64,000 nt of DNA from assembly GCA_019359035.1 (NCBI GenBank), contig JAHHIC010000094.1, positions 1 to 64,000 on the forward strand. Reading direction: 5' to 3'. The translations under genes and the position numbers were made by a program. The notes under the pieces are model-generated. The model ran no database searches. It was not told where the DNA came from and was given only the letters and a program-made list of their open reading frames with translations. Below, piece by piece: positions 1 through 8,559 of the stretch. Source of the DNA: Scytonematopsis contorta HA4267-MV1 (GTDB lineage: Bacteria; Cyanobacteriota; Cyanobacteriia; Cyanobacteriales; Nostocaceae). How positions within the stretch are numbered: the stretch's first letter is position 1; every line of letters starts with the position of its first letter.

Positions 1-161
1 AATCGCGTCTAACCTAGTGAGTCACCTTAGAAATACAAATTGACCGTCCATCAATTTTTGGTAGAGACGCGATTAATCGCGTCTAACCTAGTGAGTCACC
101 TTAGAAATACAAATTGACCGTCCATCATTTTTGGTAGAGACGCGATTAATCGCGTCTCTAC
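1..161. repeat. Two 73-74 bp direct repeats ending in the 28-bp palindrome
   Basis: A unit starting AATCGCGTCTAACCTAGTGA begins at 1, again at 75, and partly at 148. The two full copies differ by a one-base deletion in a T run. Each unit ends in GTAGAGACGCGATT, so each junction re-forms the palindrome seen elsewhere in the window. The last one, 134-161, is a perfect 28-bp palindrome. No gene is visible here. Confidence 0.85.
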
Positions 162-180
162 AGTAACATCGGTGTGGTAT

Positions 181-1209
181 TTATCGCTTCTTCCGCAGTT
201 GCGTCAATCTATCAAGCAGAAGAACTTCCTTCTGGCTATCATCAAGCCTTTGTGCCAAAACTATCGCTCGTTCATAAAAATTGCCAGCAGTAGGAAAATT
301 CCCTAACTTCTCATACAACTGGGCATAAGATTCAAAAGACTTTAACTCCTCCTCCAGATTTTGTAAATCTTGGGAGATAATCAAGCGAGTCTCCAGCAAT
401 TCAAATGCACGAGGGTAGCGTCCAACAGAACTGTGAGCAGTCACCAAACCATCTATCGCTCGCAATTGATTTTTGCGATCGCGTGACATTTTAGCGATAC
501 CCATTGCAGCGCCATAAGTGCCAATGGTATTTTGGTAATCGCCCATAGCCAGATAAGCATCACCTAAATTATTTAGGGTACTAGCCTCACCGATGGGGTC
601 ACGAGTTTGACGACGGTAATTCAAAGACATTTCATAGAGCTTGATTGCACGGTTGTAATCTCCCAACGCAGCAACAGCCAAACCCATATTACTCAAAGAA
701 AGCCCTTCACCTTCAATACTTTGGATATTGCGGGATATTTGTACAGCATCTTCAACAGTCTGTAGTGCAGCCTTTGCTTCTTCTTTTTGTAGCATCAAGC
801 TAGCAATATTATTCAACGCAAAAATTTGTGCTTGAAAATCTTTTGTATCACGAGCAACAGCTAACCTACGTCGGAAAGCGTCTTCAGCTTCCTTAAAACG
901 TCCCAATCGGATATAACCTTTACCTAGCAAACTATAAATTAAACCTTGTGCCCTAGCATCACGCATCCCATGATAGATTTCCAGAGCTTTCAACCAGCTT
1001 TCAACAGCCTTGTCAGCAGTCCCAGCATTATACTGCTGTTCCCCAATGCGTAGTAAAGAATCTGCCTGATTCCTAGTTTCTTGTGAAAAAGTCTTATTTG
1101 CCGGACGGTGTAGTTGCTCAGTAATATCCGCAGCATAGGCAGCCATCGGACTCAGCAAAAAAGTCAAAAATAAATATGTAGATAATAAACGCTTCTGTTT
1201 CAAATTCAT
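181..1209 (-). CDS. Exported TPR-repeat protein
   Basis: The protein of about 342 residues starts with a signal peptide (basic MNLKQKRLL, hydrophobic stretch, cleavage near AYA-AD). It then carries about six tetratricopeptide repeats with the usual A-x-x-x-Y/F-x-x-A-L pattern, such as a Kinesin-light-chain-like block with ALNNIA, LSNMGLA and LNNLGDAY. TPR arrays are protein-binding scaffolds. With the signal peptide, a periplasmic or envelope role is likely, but the partner cannot be read from sequence. I chose the ATG at 1209 rather than the TTG seven codons upstream because it places the signal peptide at the terminus. It lies downstream of the sigma-like gene on the same strand, separated by a hairpin terminator. 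Confidence 0.8.
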   Translation of the reverse strand: MNLKQKRLLSTYLFLTFLLSPMAAYAADITEQLHRPANKTFSQETRNQADSLLRIGEQQYNAGTADKAVESWLKALEIYHGMRDARAQGLIYSLLGKGYIRLGRFKEAEDAFRRRLAVARDTKDFQAQIFALNNIASLMLQKEEAKAALQTVEDAVQISRNIQSIEGEGLSLSNMGLAVAALGDYNRAIKLYEMSLNYRRQTRDPIGEASTLNNLGDAYLAMGDYQNTIGTYGAAMGIAKMSRDRKNQLRAIDGLVTAHSSVGRYPRAFELLETRLIISQDLQNLEEELKSFESYAQLYEKLGNFPTAGNFYERAIVLAQRLDDSQKEVLLLDRLTQLRKKR

Positions 1210-1286
1210 AAAATTTTCGTACTGTCCCAAAAAATTGCGGGTTCTGCTAAAACTTCAAAAAAAAAGATGAAATATTTACCAAACAG

Positions 1287-1307
1287 AAAACCCGCATTCA
1301 GGGTTTT
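1287..1307 (-). terminator. Rho-independent-type hairpin after the sigma-like gene
   Basis: A perfect 7-bp stem AAAACCC/GGGTTTT surrounds a 7-nt loop and overlaps the stop codon of the gene ending at 1307. The downstream tract on the minus strand is moderately T-rich. Confidence 0.5.
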
Positions 1308-1939
1308 TACGCAGGACTTGATTGAAGTATATTTTCGCCCAAGTATATAGCACGTATGTCTGTTGGTAATTTTTCTTCTAGCATACGATAGCCTTCTTGA
1401 AGAAAAATGGCTACTTCACCAGGAGCGATAGCTTCCCCTTCCGCTTGTAAATAAGCAGCAATCCTAGTTTCGCTCCAGTGAAAAGTTTGGGACATTAGTA
1501 CCATTAAGCGCAAGGTTGGTGGTAATTGTTCCAAAGCCTGCTCGACATAGCACCACAAGGGTGGAGAAGTTGTTTTCAAAGAATAATGAATTGACTCAAC
1601 AGGAGGTAATTCAATTTGATTAATACTAAAAGCAGTCTGGTTAATCAACCAATTTTGTAGGTTTGCCAGTTCGTTGCTCTGAGTCTCTAAATTTAATCCA
1701 ACCAATACGTGGTAAATTTGTCGCCAAGTCAGAGCAAATAAATAATCTGCTTGTACCGGAGAACGGGCAGAATGGCGAATCAAAGTGTAAACTATGGGAC
1801 TATAACGGCAAAAAATCGCCGTAAAGTACTTACCTGAATCAGGATGACGCTGAAACAAAGTTACTAGTTCTTGGTCACTTTGGTTAAACAGCGACCGAAC
1901 AAGGGGATGATTAGATTCCGGGAAATTTGGTATCTGCAC
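1307..1939 (-). CDS. Sigma-70/ECF-like protein (hypothetical)
   Basis: The 210-residue protein resembles an ECF sigma factor in layout. An N-terminal helical region (SDQELVTLFQRHPDSGKYF, then a hydrophobic IVYTLIRHSARS) resembles sigma region 2. A C-terminal part begins LPPTLRLMVLMSQTFHWSE and has the helix-turn-helix spacing of region 4, where LPxxxRxxxxL is typical. The recognition helix is atypical and the middle linker is long, so DNA binding or true sigma activity is uncertain. It could instead be a sigma-derived regulatory protein. It is transcribed divergently from the VOC-like gene at 2152, and the AT-rich gap between them would hold both promoters. Confidence 0.6.
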   Translation of the reverse strand: MQIPNFPESNHPLVRSLFNQSDQELVTLFQRHPDSGKYFTAIFCRYSPIVYTLIRHSARSPVQADYLFALTWRQIYHVLVGLNLETQSNELANLQNWLINQTAFSINQIELPPVESIHYSLKTTSPPLWCYVEQALEQLPPTLRLMVLMSQTFHWSETRIAAYLQAEGEAIAPGEVAIFLQEGYRMLEEKLPTDIRAIYLGENILQSSPA

Positions 1940-2151
1940 AATCTTTTCGGGGGTAAGTTTGTTAAGATTAAGTGTAGGAATGGCAGATTTGTAGCTAATA
2001 ACATATTATTTTGGTGTTAGTACCATTGCGGTTAACAACCAAATTTATGCATTATTGATAGACTAAAAGCACAGACTTCAATTTTAGTCCTAAATTACTA
2101 AACTCAAAGTAACTCCCTTATACACTATTTTAATTTCTACTTAATTTGTAC

Positions 2152-2745
2152 ATGTTTATAGCAGTGAATGTGACACCTTTATCCTTTATCCCCTTAACAT
2201 TAGGCTCTTTTCTGCCTTCTCTACCATTAGACAGCCTGTTTTCCACCCAAGGCATAATGGTAATGTTACTGGCAGCTTATGGCGGTGCAATGTGGATGTT
2301 TCTTACCAGTGCTCCAAAAGTATACACCCTTATGGTGTCGGATTTAGAAATTGCCCGCGAATTGTACGAAGGCTTATTAAATTTGCCCGCAGCGGAAGTA
2401 CCTTTGCACTATTACTACAATTATGAACAAACAATTGGAGCAGCAGGAGTAGACCCACTCTACCTTTCGAGTCCCAGTTTCTCCAGCCGAATGATGAATA
2501 ACGCTAACGAAGGACTGTGGTATCAACTCAAGAAAAATACCCAATTACATGTTATTAGCGGAGCTAGCATTGGTGATAAAAATCAACAACGTCATGTTTG
2601 TTTTGACAACGAGTGTTTAGAACTACTTTTAATGCGGGTGGAAACACGCGGATTAAAATTTAAAATTCGTAGCCGCAAGCCAGTTAATTTCTTGCTGAAA
2701 GACTACGAGGGAAGAGTAATTGAAATGGTGGAAGTGAATAATTAA
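2152..2745 (+). CDS. Glyoxalase/VOC-like protein with N-terminal hydrophobic segment
   Basis: The 197-residue product begins with about 45 hydrophobic residues including one likely membrane segment (MLLAAYGGAMWMFL). A VOC-type beta-alpha-beta half follows (KVYTLMVSDLEIARELYEG, the classic opening of a glyoxalase/bleomycin-resistance fold). The C-terminal half (LLLMRVETRGLKFKIRSR, then FLLKDYEGRVIEMVE) fits the closing strands, where D-x-x-G-x-x-x-E often provides a metal ligand. Substrate is unknown. The ATG at 2152 was preferred over a TTG two codons earlier. No Shine-Dalgarno is evident. A palindromic repeat pair follows the stop codon. Confidence 0.6.
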   Translation: MFIAVNVTPLSFIPLTLGSFLPSLPLDSLFSTQGIMVMLLAAYGGAMWMFLTSAPKVYTLMVSDLEIARELYEGLLNLPAAEVPLHYYYNYEQTIGAAGVDPLYLSSPSFSSRMMNNANEGLWYQLKKNTQLHVISGASIGDKNQQRHVCFDNECLELLLMRVETRGLKFKIRSRKPVNFLLKDYEGRVIEMVEVNN

Positions 2746-2756
2746 GAACCCCCAAA

Positions 2757-2950
2757 AGAACCCCACCCCCAACCCCCTACCCCGTAAACGGGGAGGGGGC
2801 TACGATTTATTATCGATTTATATTTATTCTGGCTTGTCAATATATTTAATGTGGTCATCAATATATTTAACGTAGAGACGTTACATGTAACGTCTCTACA
2901 TCGTAGCCCCCTCCCCGCGTGCGGGGAGGGGGTTGGGGGTGGGGTTCTTT
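2757..2950. repeat. Inverted pair of G-rich REP-like hairpins enclosing the 28-bp palindrome
   Basis: An arm ACCCCACCCCCAACCCCCT followed by a GGGGAG hairpin and CTACGAT (2757-2806) recurs in inverted orientation at 2900-2950. Between them, at 2872-2899, lies a perfect palindrome with half-site GTAGAGACGTTACA. The pair follows the 2745 stop codon and may also stop transcription. Confidence 0.85.
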
Positions 2951-2996
2951 GGTGTTGCGGGGTGGGGTTCTTTGTGCGAGGGTGGGGTTGCTTTAT

Positions 2997-3476
2997 TTAC
3001 AGCGAATTATCTGAAACAATTCCACCCAATTTTTCCACCAATTCCTCAGCTAAATCCAGCAAATCGACCTCATCAACATCATCACCAACATCCGCACTTC
3101 TATCCCTAGGAGCAACATTATCGACCAACAAACTTTTAACAGCAAAAATCCTTTCTTGTTCTTCAGTCAAACTCAAACAAGTCTCCAACTGAGCAGCAAT
3201 ATCTTGTAAAGATTTATCTTTTAACTGTCTTCTAACTTGCAAAGCAACACTATCATTGCTGGACAAAAAGCTAATAAAAGAACCGACAAAAATTTTGTCC
3301 TCTTCTTCATCATCACCCCAGCGTTCAAGCCAATCGCTGTCTACATCTTCGCAATATAAATCAGCCGCAGCAAGACCATACCTAAGTATATTATCTTGCA
3401 ATTCTTGAGCAGCTTCTACAGCTTGTAAAAAACTTGTTAATCTCTGTTGACGGTCAGTTGGCACTTTGTTAATCAT
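2997..3476 (-). CDS. Hypothetical acidic protein
   Basis: I do not recognise this 159-residue protein. It is acidic, mostly helical in appearance, lacks membrane segments, and has an aspartate-rich middle (WGDDEEEDK) and a C-terminal acidic helix (DEVDLLDLAEELVEKL). It lies 72 bp downstream of another unrecognised gene on the same strand, so the two may be co-transcribed. The stop codon is about 50 bp from a REP-like hairpin pair. The ATG at 3476 is the only plausible start. Confidence 0.55.
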   Translation of the reverse strand: MINKVPTDRQQRLTSFLQAVEAAQELQDNILRYGLAAADLYCEDVDSDWLERWGDDEEEDKIFVGSFISFLSSNDSVALQVRRQLKDKSLQDIAAQLETCLSLTEEQERIFAVKSLLVDNVAPRDRSADVGDDVDEVDLLDLAEELVEKLGGIVSDNSL

Positions 3477-3548
3477 GTCTAATTATAATACTTTAGTAAA
3501 GCCTGTGTGGCAAAATACGCTACAGCTGTAAATTGGTAAAATATAAAC

Positions 3549-4244
3549 CTATAAACTGAACTTAAAATAATCCCCTGATTTGAGACTTCTACTATTATGT
3601 AGTGCTACATTGACAATCTTATGCACAAATTCTCTTTGACTAGGATTAAAGCTTAAAAATAACCCTCTCTCTATCAACCAAAAAACCAAGGTATTTTCCC
3701 AATCATTTAGTTTCTGTTGAAAATGCTCTTCCGAAAGTGTGGTGAGTTGAATGCATAACGGCTTCTCTTGCCCAGTACTTATAATTATATCAGTTGCCAT
3801 CGATAAATCGCTGATATAACGCCTAACAACATGACCACCACGCTGTTTAATATCACCTGTAATACATTCTAGTAATTTATCATCCTCCTCACTAAACTCC
3901 TCTGACATCAATTTTTGTCTCCAAACATGAAACTTTGGGTCATTTTCACTCAACCACTTGGCAAACAAATAGCCATACCAATATTTGAGAGCAGGGTTGA
4001 GTTCATCCAAAGCCGATTGTTGCTCTTCTTCGGAAGGTAATGATTTTATTTTCAGCCAGACTTCCGCGTCATCAATTATTTGTAGTAAAAACAAAATAAC
4101 TAATCTTTTTGCGGTCAGGGAACCAGGTTTAACACCCTTAACCCAGCGATATACCTCCTCTAGCCGTCTGGCTAAATTGGGGTCAGTTGTAGATGCTTCG
4201 TGAATAAGTAATTTTAATTTTTCCTTAATATCTTTACTCTGCAA
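3549..4244 (-). CDS. Hypothetical protein, possible nuclease-like core
   Basis: This 231-residue soluble protein is not recognised with confidence. The N-terminal 100 residues are helical and charged (VYRWVKGVKPGSLTAKRLVI). A central segment has the strand pattern MATDIIIST followed by KPLCIQLTT, with a conserved-looking D and Q. That resembles degenerate PD-(D/E)XK nuclease cores, but the lysine is absent, so this is only a suggestion. The C-terminus contains FVHKIVNVALHNSR. The downstream acidic gene at 2997-3476 is its probable operon partner. Base use is like the neighbours. Confidence 0.5.
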   Translation of the reverse strand: MQSKDIKEKLKLLIHEASTTDPNLARRLEEVYRWVKGVKPGSLTAKRLVILFLLQIIDDAEVWLKIKSLPSEEEQQSALDELNPALKYWYGYLFAKWLSENDPKFHVWRQKLMSEEFSEEDDKLLECITGDIKQRGGHVVRRYISDLSMATDIIISTGQEKPLCIQLTTLSEEHFQQKLNDWENTLVFWLIERGLFLSFNPSQREFVHKIVNVALHNSRSLKSGDYFKFSL

Positions 4245-4308
4245 AAGATGGTATCCCTTACAAAATCAGTCAGTACATAATACTAACTTAATTATTTCAT
4301 ATATTGCA

Positions 4309-5586
4309 CTATCTTTTAGCGGATTTTACGTAACTTTTCTGCTGTAAACTTTTCTTTTTCTTAAAAGCAGAACTTGTACCCAAAACACCTAAAGTAAGTA
4401 AACTGACAGTTAAACTTGGTTCCGGAACCGAAATTGGTCGCTGTGAGCTAATGAAACTAACCTCCACATTTTCATCTGCGACTTGCAGGACGCTCTCTTG
4501 TCTAAATTGTTGTACGTATGCTCTGACAACCTCATTGATAGAGGTTTCATTTTTGAAGGTATCTTCCAGGAGCAAGCTAACGTTTTTAGATTTTTCTTTA
4601 ATAATTGTGCCCGTACTGTCTCGGAATTGCCCATTTACATCAAAAATTGTCAACCCATCTGGAAACCGAGGGGTAATCACATTATTGATAAACCCTTGAA
4701 ATTGGTCTTCCGAAATTTCTCCACCACCAGGAATATTACGACCGAAGAATAAATCGACTTTGATAGATTTGGGAGTTGGTGAGTTATCAAATAAATCTTC
4801 ACCTAAACCAAAACTCACCTTGACCTTTTCGTTTGCAGCTTGTAAAACACTTTCCTGGTTAAACTGTTGAACATATCTTCTGACAACCTCATTAACGGAA
4901 GTTTCATTTTTGGGTGTATCTTCCAAAAGCAAACTGACATTTTTAGATTTTTCCCTGATAATTGTTCCCTTACTATCTCGAAATTGACCATTTGCATCAA
5001 AAACTGTTAAACCATCTGGAAAGCGAGGGGTAATCGTATCGTTGATAAACCCTTGAAATTGTTCCTCAGAAACTTCTCCACCTCCAGGAATATTACGACC
5101 GAAGAATAAATCTACTTTAATAAATTTAGGAATAGGTGAGTTGCTAAATAAATCTTCATTTTGACCAAAACTTACCTTCAAATTATCTTTATTAGTAACT
5201 CGTAAAACACTTTCCTGATTAAAATTTTGGATATACGTCCTTGCAATATCGTTGATAGCGGTTGTATTTCTGGAATTATCTTCGGTAAATAGAGTCAAGT
5301 TTTTAGACTTTTCTCTAATAATTGTGCCCGAAGCGTTACGGAATTGCCCATTTGCATCAAAAATTGTTAATCCATCCGGAAAGCGAGGGGTAACAGTATT
5401 ATTAACAAAACCTTGAAACTGGCTTTCCGAAACCTCTCCTTTCCCAAGAATATTGCGTCCAAAAAATAAGCTTTCTTGAATTAGTTGTGGAGTAAAAGAA
5501 GCAGCTCTAGAAGCAGGAGCATTAAATACAACAGCAAAAGAAATTACTGCTCCTGTAGTTAAAATTCGATTAATCTTATTAAACAC
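4309..5586 (-). CDS. Triple DUF3574-repeat protein with PEP-CTERM sorting signal
   Basis: After a signal peptide (AVISFAVVFNAPASRA-AS), three tandem repeats of about 120 residues each open with LFFGRNIPGGGEVSE. They continue with ITPRFPDGLTVFDANGQFRD, IIREKSK and a QQFNQESVL close, which is the DUF3574 signature. Corresponding DNA sites are spaced 360 bp (near 4735, 5095, 5455). The C-terminus has VPEPSLTVSLLTLGVL, then a lysine cluster, matching a PEP-CTERM signal for exosortase-linked sorting, with an unusually long basic tail. I chose the GTG at 5586. The frame stays open upstream into the palindrome 5627-5654, giving a spurious extension. Function of DUF3574 is unknown. The protein is probably envelope-sorted or secreted. 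Confidence 0.75.
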   Translation of the reverse strand: MFNKINRILTTGAVISFAVVFNAPASRAASFTPQLIQESLFFGRNILGKGEVSESQFQGFVNNTVTPRFPDGLTIFDANGQFRNASGTIIREKSKNLTLFTEDNSRNTTAINDIARTYIQNFNQESVLRVTNKDNLKVSFGQNEDLFSNSPIPKFIKVDLFFGRNIPGGGEVSEEQFQGFINDTITPRFPDGLTVFDANGQFRDSKGTIIREKSKNVSLLLEDTPKNETSVNEVVRRYVQQFNQESVLQAANEKVKVSFGLGEDLFDNSPTPKSIKVDLFFGRNIPGGGEISEDQFQGFINNVITPRFPDGLTIFDVNGQFRDSTGTIIKEKSKNVSLLLEDTFKNETSINEVVRAYVQQFRQESVLQVADENVEVSFISSQRPISVPEPSLTVSLLTLGVLGTSSAFKKKKSLQQKSYVKSAKR

Positions 5587-5626
5587 CTTAACACCACCAA
5601 AATTTTCTAAATATTCTCTCAACAAT

Positions 5627-5654
5627 GTAGAGACGTTACATGTAACGTCTCTAC
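5627..5654. repeat. 28-bp palindrome between lysS and the DUF3574 gene
   Basis: Perfect palindrome with half-site GTAGAGACGTTACA and its reverse complement. It sits 16 bp past the lysS stop codon and 41 bp before the next start, so it could act as a terminator hairpin. Confidence 0.9.
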
Positions 5655-5670
5655 ACATGGAACACCCAAA

Positions 5671-7194
5671 TTACTGCTCCGTTTCTTCAGTCCCTTCCGA
5701 TTTTTCTGGCTTCAACAAAGGAAACGCAATTACATCTCGAATACTAGGACTATCAGTAAGGAACATAACCAAACGGTCAATTCCTATACCTAACCCACCC
5801 GTAGGTGGCATTCCATATTCCAACGCAGTCAAGAAATCTTCGTCAATCCCTTGTGCTTCCAAATCCCCAGCGGCTTTTTTGGCTGCTTGGTCTTCTAAAC
5901 GCTGACGTTGGTCAACAGGGTCAGTCAACTCCGAGAAACTATTAGCTGTTTCCCTACCAACAATAAATAACTCAAACCGTTCTACCAAACCAGGTTTTGA
6001 ACGATGAGGTTTTGCTAGCGGTGAAATTTCTACCGGGTAATCTGTGATAAAAGTCGGCTGAATTAAACTTGTTTCCACCTTTTCTTCAAAGGCTAAGCTT
6101 AACATCTTACCGATAGATTGACACTCTTCGACACCGGGAATACCCGCATTTTTACAGGCGGTTTTGGCATCTTCCAAGTTAGTAAAAGAGCTAAAATCTA
6201 AACCAGTAGCTTCTTTAACAGCATCGTGCATTGTCACGCGACGCCAAGGTGATGTTAAATCTACTTCTTGTTCTTGGTAAGTAATTTTTAGCGTACCAAT
6301 TACATCTTTGGCGACGGTAGTAATAATTCCCTCCGTCAATTCCATCATGTCATTATAATCAGCGTAAGCTTGGTAAAGCTCAATCGAAGTAAACTCAGGA
6401 TTATGACGGGTGGAAATACCTTCGTTTCGGAAAATTCTCCCAATTTCAAACACTTTTTCAAAGCCACCCACAATTAACCGCTTAAGATGGAGTTCTGTTG
6501 CAATCCGCAAATACAACTCCATTTCCAAAGTATTGTGGTAGGTAATAAACGGACGTGCATCCGCCCCCCCCGCTTCTGATTGCAAAACAGGAGTTTCAAT
6601 TTCTAGAAATCCCCGTTCATCTAAATAGCGACGAATACCAGTAGTAATTTGAGCGCGACGACGGAAAGTTTGCCGCACTTCTGGGTTAACTATTAAGTCA
6701 ACATAGCGCTGACGATAACGTTTAGAAATGTCTGTCAAACCATGCCACTTATCCGGTAAAGGCAAAAGTGATTTGGTCAAAATCGCGTATTCTTTAACGT
6801 AAACTGATAATTCGCCCTTGTTAGTCCGTTTTATTGTACCTTTAACACCAATAATATCTCCCGCATCCACCAGTTTATCTAGGTGTTTGAAAGCATCAGC
6901 GTCAATTTCCGCCATGCATTCTTGAATACGATTTTTCTCTAAATAAAGCTGAATCTTACCGCTTTCGTCTTGCAAAGTGAAAAAAGCCAGCTTACCCATA
7001 ACTCGACGTACCGTAATACGTCCAGCTACAGCAACTTCTACATCTACTTCTCCACCATCGGCTAAGTCAGCGTACTTTTCTTGTAACTCCGAGGTTTGGT
7101 GAGTTATTTCCCAACGATAAGCGTAGGCATTTATTCCTAGTTGATTTAATTGTGCGACTTTCTCCAGTCGCGCTGCGCGGATTTCTTCCGACAT
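5671..7194 (-). CDS. lysS: Lysyl-tRNA synthetase, class II
   Basis: This 507-residue enzyme charges tRNA-Lys with lysine in the cytoplasm. An N-terminal OB-fold anticodon-binding domain (about residues 55-150, [20 protein letters not shown]) precedes the class II catalytic core. Motif 2 is [20 protein letters not shown], and motif 3 is [19 protein letters not shown] near the C-terminus. Length matches bacterial LysS. It ends with an acidic tail [11 protein letters not shown]. The ATG start [12 protein letters not shown] matches the family N-terminus. The gene is alone, with a palindrome after its stop. Confidence 0.97.
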   Translation of the reverse strand: MSEEIRAARLEKVAQLNQLGINAYAYRWEITHQTSELQEKYADLADGGEVDVEVAVAGRITVRRVMGKLAFFTLQDESGKIQLYLEKNRIQECMAEIDADAFKHLDKLVDAGDIIGVKGTIKRTNKGELSVYVKEYAILTKSLLPLPDKWHGLTDISKRYRQRYVDLIVNPEVRQTFRRRAQITTGIRRYLDERGFLEIETPVLQSEAGGADARPFITYHNTLEMELYLRIATELHLKRLIVGGFEKVFEIGRIFRNEGISTRHNPEFTSIELYQAYADYNDMMELTEGIITTVAKDVIGTLKITYQEQEVDLTSPWRRVTMHDAVKEATGLDFSSFTNLEDAKTACKNAGIPGVEECQSIGKMLSLAFEEKVETSLIQPTFITDYPVEISPLAKPHRSKPGLVERFELFIVGRETANSFSELTDPVDQRQRLEDQAAKKAAGDLEAQGIDEDFLTALEYGMPPTGGLGIGIDRLVMFLTDSPSIRDVIAFPLLKPEKSEGTEETEQ

Positions 7195-7304
7195 GGTTAA
7201 CGAACTACTCAGAGGGCAAAGTTAAATTATAAATGCTCTATATATAGAAGCAATCAAGACTTTCAAAAATCAAAAAATATATACGTCTAATGGGGTATAA
7301 AGGG

Positions 7305-7323
7305 ATGGGGTATGTAACCCCAT
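7305..7323 (-). terminator. Short palindromic hairpin downstream of the 7354 gene
   Basis: ATGGGGTATGTAACCCCAT is a near-perfect palindrome in an AT-rich gap, 30 bp past the stop codon of the minus-strand gene ending at 7354. No strong T tract follows, so termination is only probable. Confidence 0.35.
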
Positions 7324-7353
7324 AATATAAAACTAGTAATTCTATTTGAATCA

Positions 7354-7743
7354 CTAGTCCCGTGATATGACTGCTTTTATTTTTAAATCAGCTAATCGCT
7401 GTATCGCGGTTACCATCTCCCTTTGTTCTGGCTGTAATTCTACTTTGTCTACAGCTTTTTCTAAATTATCCCCCGAACGTAGATTGTGAAATAGTTCTGC
7501 TTTTTGGGATGAATCTAATACAGACCCAATATTTCGGTTTCTCCCTTGACGTATTCCCTGAATCTGCTGACGCTGCTGGGGAGTTAAATTAATTTCCGTA
7601 ATTTTAGTCGTTTGCGCCATTACAATCATATTTTTACTTACATTAATTGCTACTGTCTCTGCAAAGGCTGTTCCAATCGAAGTAAGAAATATAGTAAGTA
7701 TGGTCAGCAATACAAACAAACTCTTAGTCAAGTTAATAAGCAT
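7354..7743 (-). CDS. Small exported protein, paralogue of the gene at 9782
   Basis: The protein has about 129 residues. A signal peptide (LTKSLFVLLTILTIFLTS, cleavage near AFA-ET) precedes a helical domain with LTPQQRQQIQGIRQGRNRNI, SGDNLEKAVDKVEL and LADLKIKAVISR. LTxxQR followed by charged helices recalls Spy/CpxP-type periplasmic proteins, but the match is not strong. It aligns without gaps to the product at 9782-10201 over 76 residues with 35 identities by my count. I chose the ATG at 7743 because a GGAAG ribosome site lies 8 nt upstream and the signal peptide then starts the protein. The upstream ATG at 7794 lacks this. Confidence 0.65.
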   Translation of the reverse strand: MLINLTKSLFVLLTILTIFLTSIGTAFAETVAINVSKNMIVMAQTTKITEINLTPQQRQQIQGIRQGRNRNIGSVLDSSQKAELFHNLRSGDNLEKAVDKVELQPEQREMVTAIQRLADLKIKAVISRD

Positions 7744-8559
7744 ACAAATAACTTCCAAAAAATTTTTTAACTTTTGCTTTTCATCTGCAATCATTTATTG
7801 ATAAAGAAATAATACATCTATTTGTGGACTGCTTCTATAATATGTATAAATACTCACTTTATAAAATTGACTGAATAATAAAAAAATTGTGATGCACGAT
7901 TTTCAATTTTTACTCTAATATTTAATATTTTTTTAATAATCTACCCATATTTAAAGCGATGGGTTTTTATTCAGTAATTATGCTTACAGATTTAAGAGGT
8001 ATTTAAGAAACATTAAAATCTTAAATAACACTATGAGTCTCAATGAATAACTACTAATAGGCATTGACGGATATTAATTTTACTATTAGAATTTTCTTAT
8101 AATCTTAATAATAATTGACTGGAATTCAAGGTTCGACATAAAACTACGTAACTCATACAAAAATGAGGCACGAGAGTTTCACCCCATTACCGAAATCATC
8201 CGTATAACTAACAATGACACCATTGGTGTCAAAAAGTTAGAACTAGAAAAGATACGTAAGTGTTCTTAGGGTAAAGGCTACTAATTGAAAATAATTAGAG
8301 TCAGAGCACTATTTTTTACCCAAAGTTACCAGACACAGCACTGGCAAAGTAGAGCTTTATTTCAAAGTGGTAACTATATATAGTTTGCCAGAGATTTTGC
8401 CTTACTTAAAAACTGTAATAAATCACAATTAACGCATTTCGTCAGAGTCTAAGTCATACCGAACATTTTAATAGTTTCGGAATGATAAATAATTCTTTGC
8501 GTAATTTACTAAAACCAAAACTTGTTTATTTTCAAGATTACTAACGGGAGTTTAAGAAG
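7744..8559. other. AT-rich intergenic region between divergent genes
   Basis: About 800 bp separate the small exported protein (minus) from the WD40 gene (plus). I see no ORF with coding character, no RNA gene and no clear repeat. It must carry both promoters. Confidence 0.6.

Noticed and set aside
2851-3192. 113-codon plus-strand frame
   Set aside because: It begins in the palindrome and REP hairpin and continues antisense to the gene at 2997-3476.
8120-8160. GGTTCGA that could suggest a tRNA T-loop
   Set aside because: No matching acceptor, D or anticodon stem surrounds it. No tRNA was found in the window.
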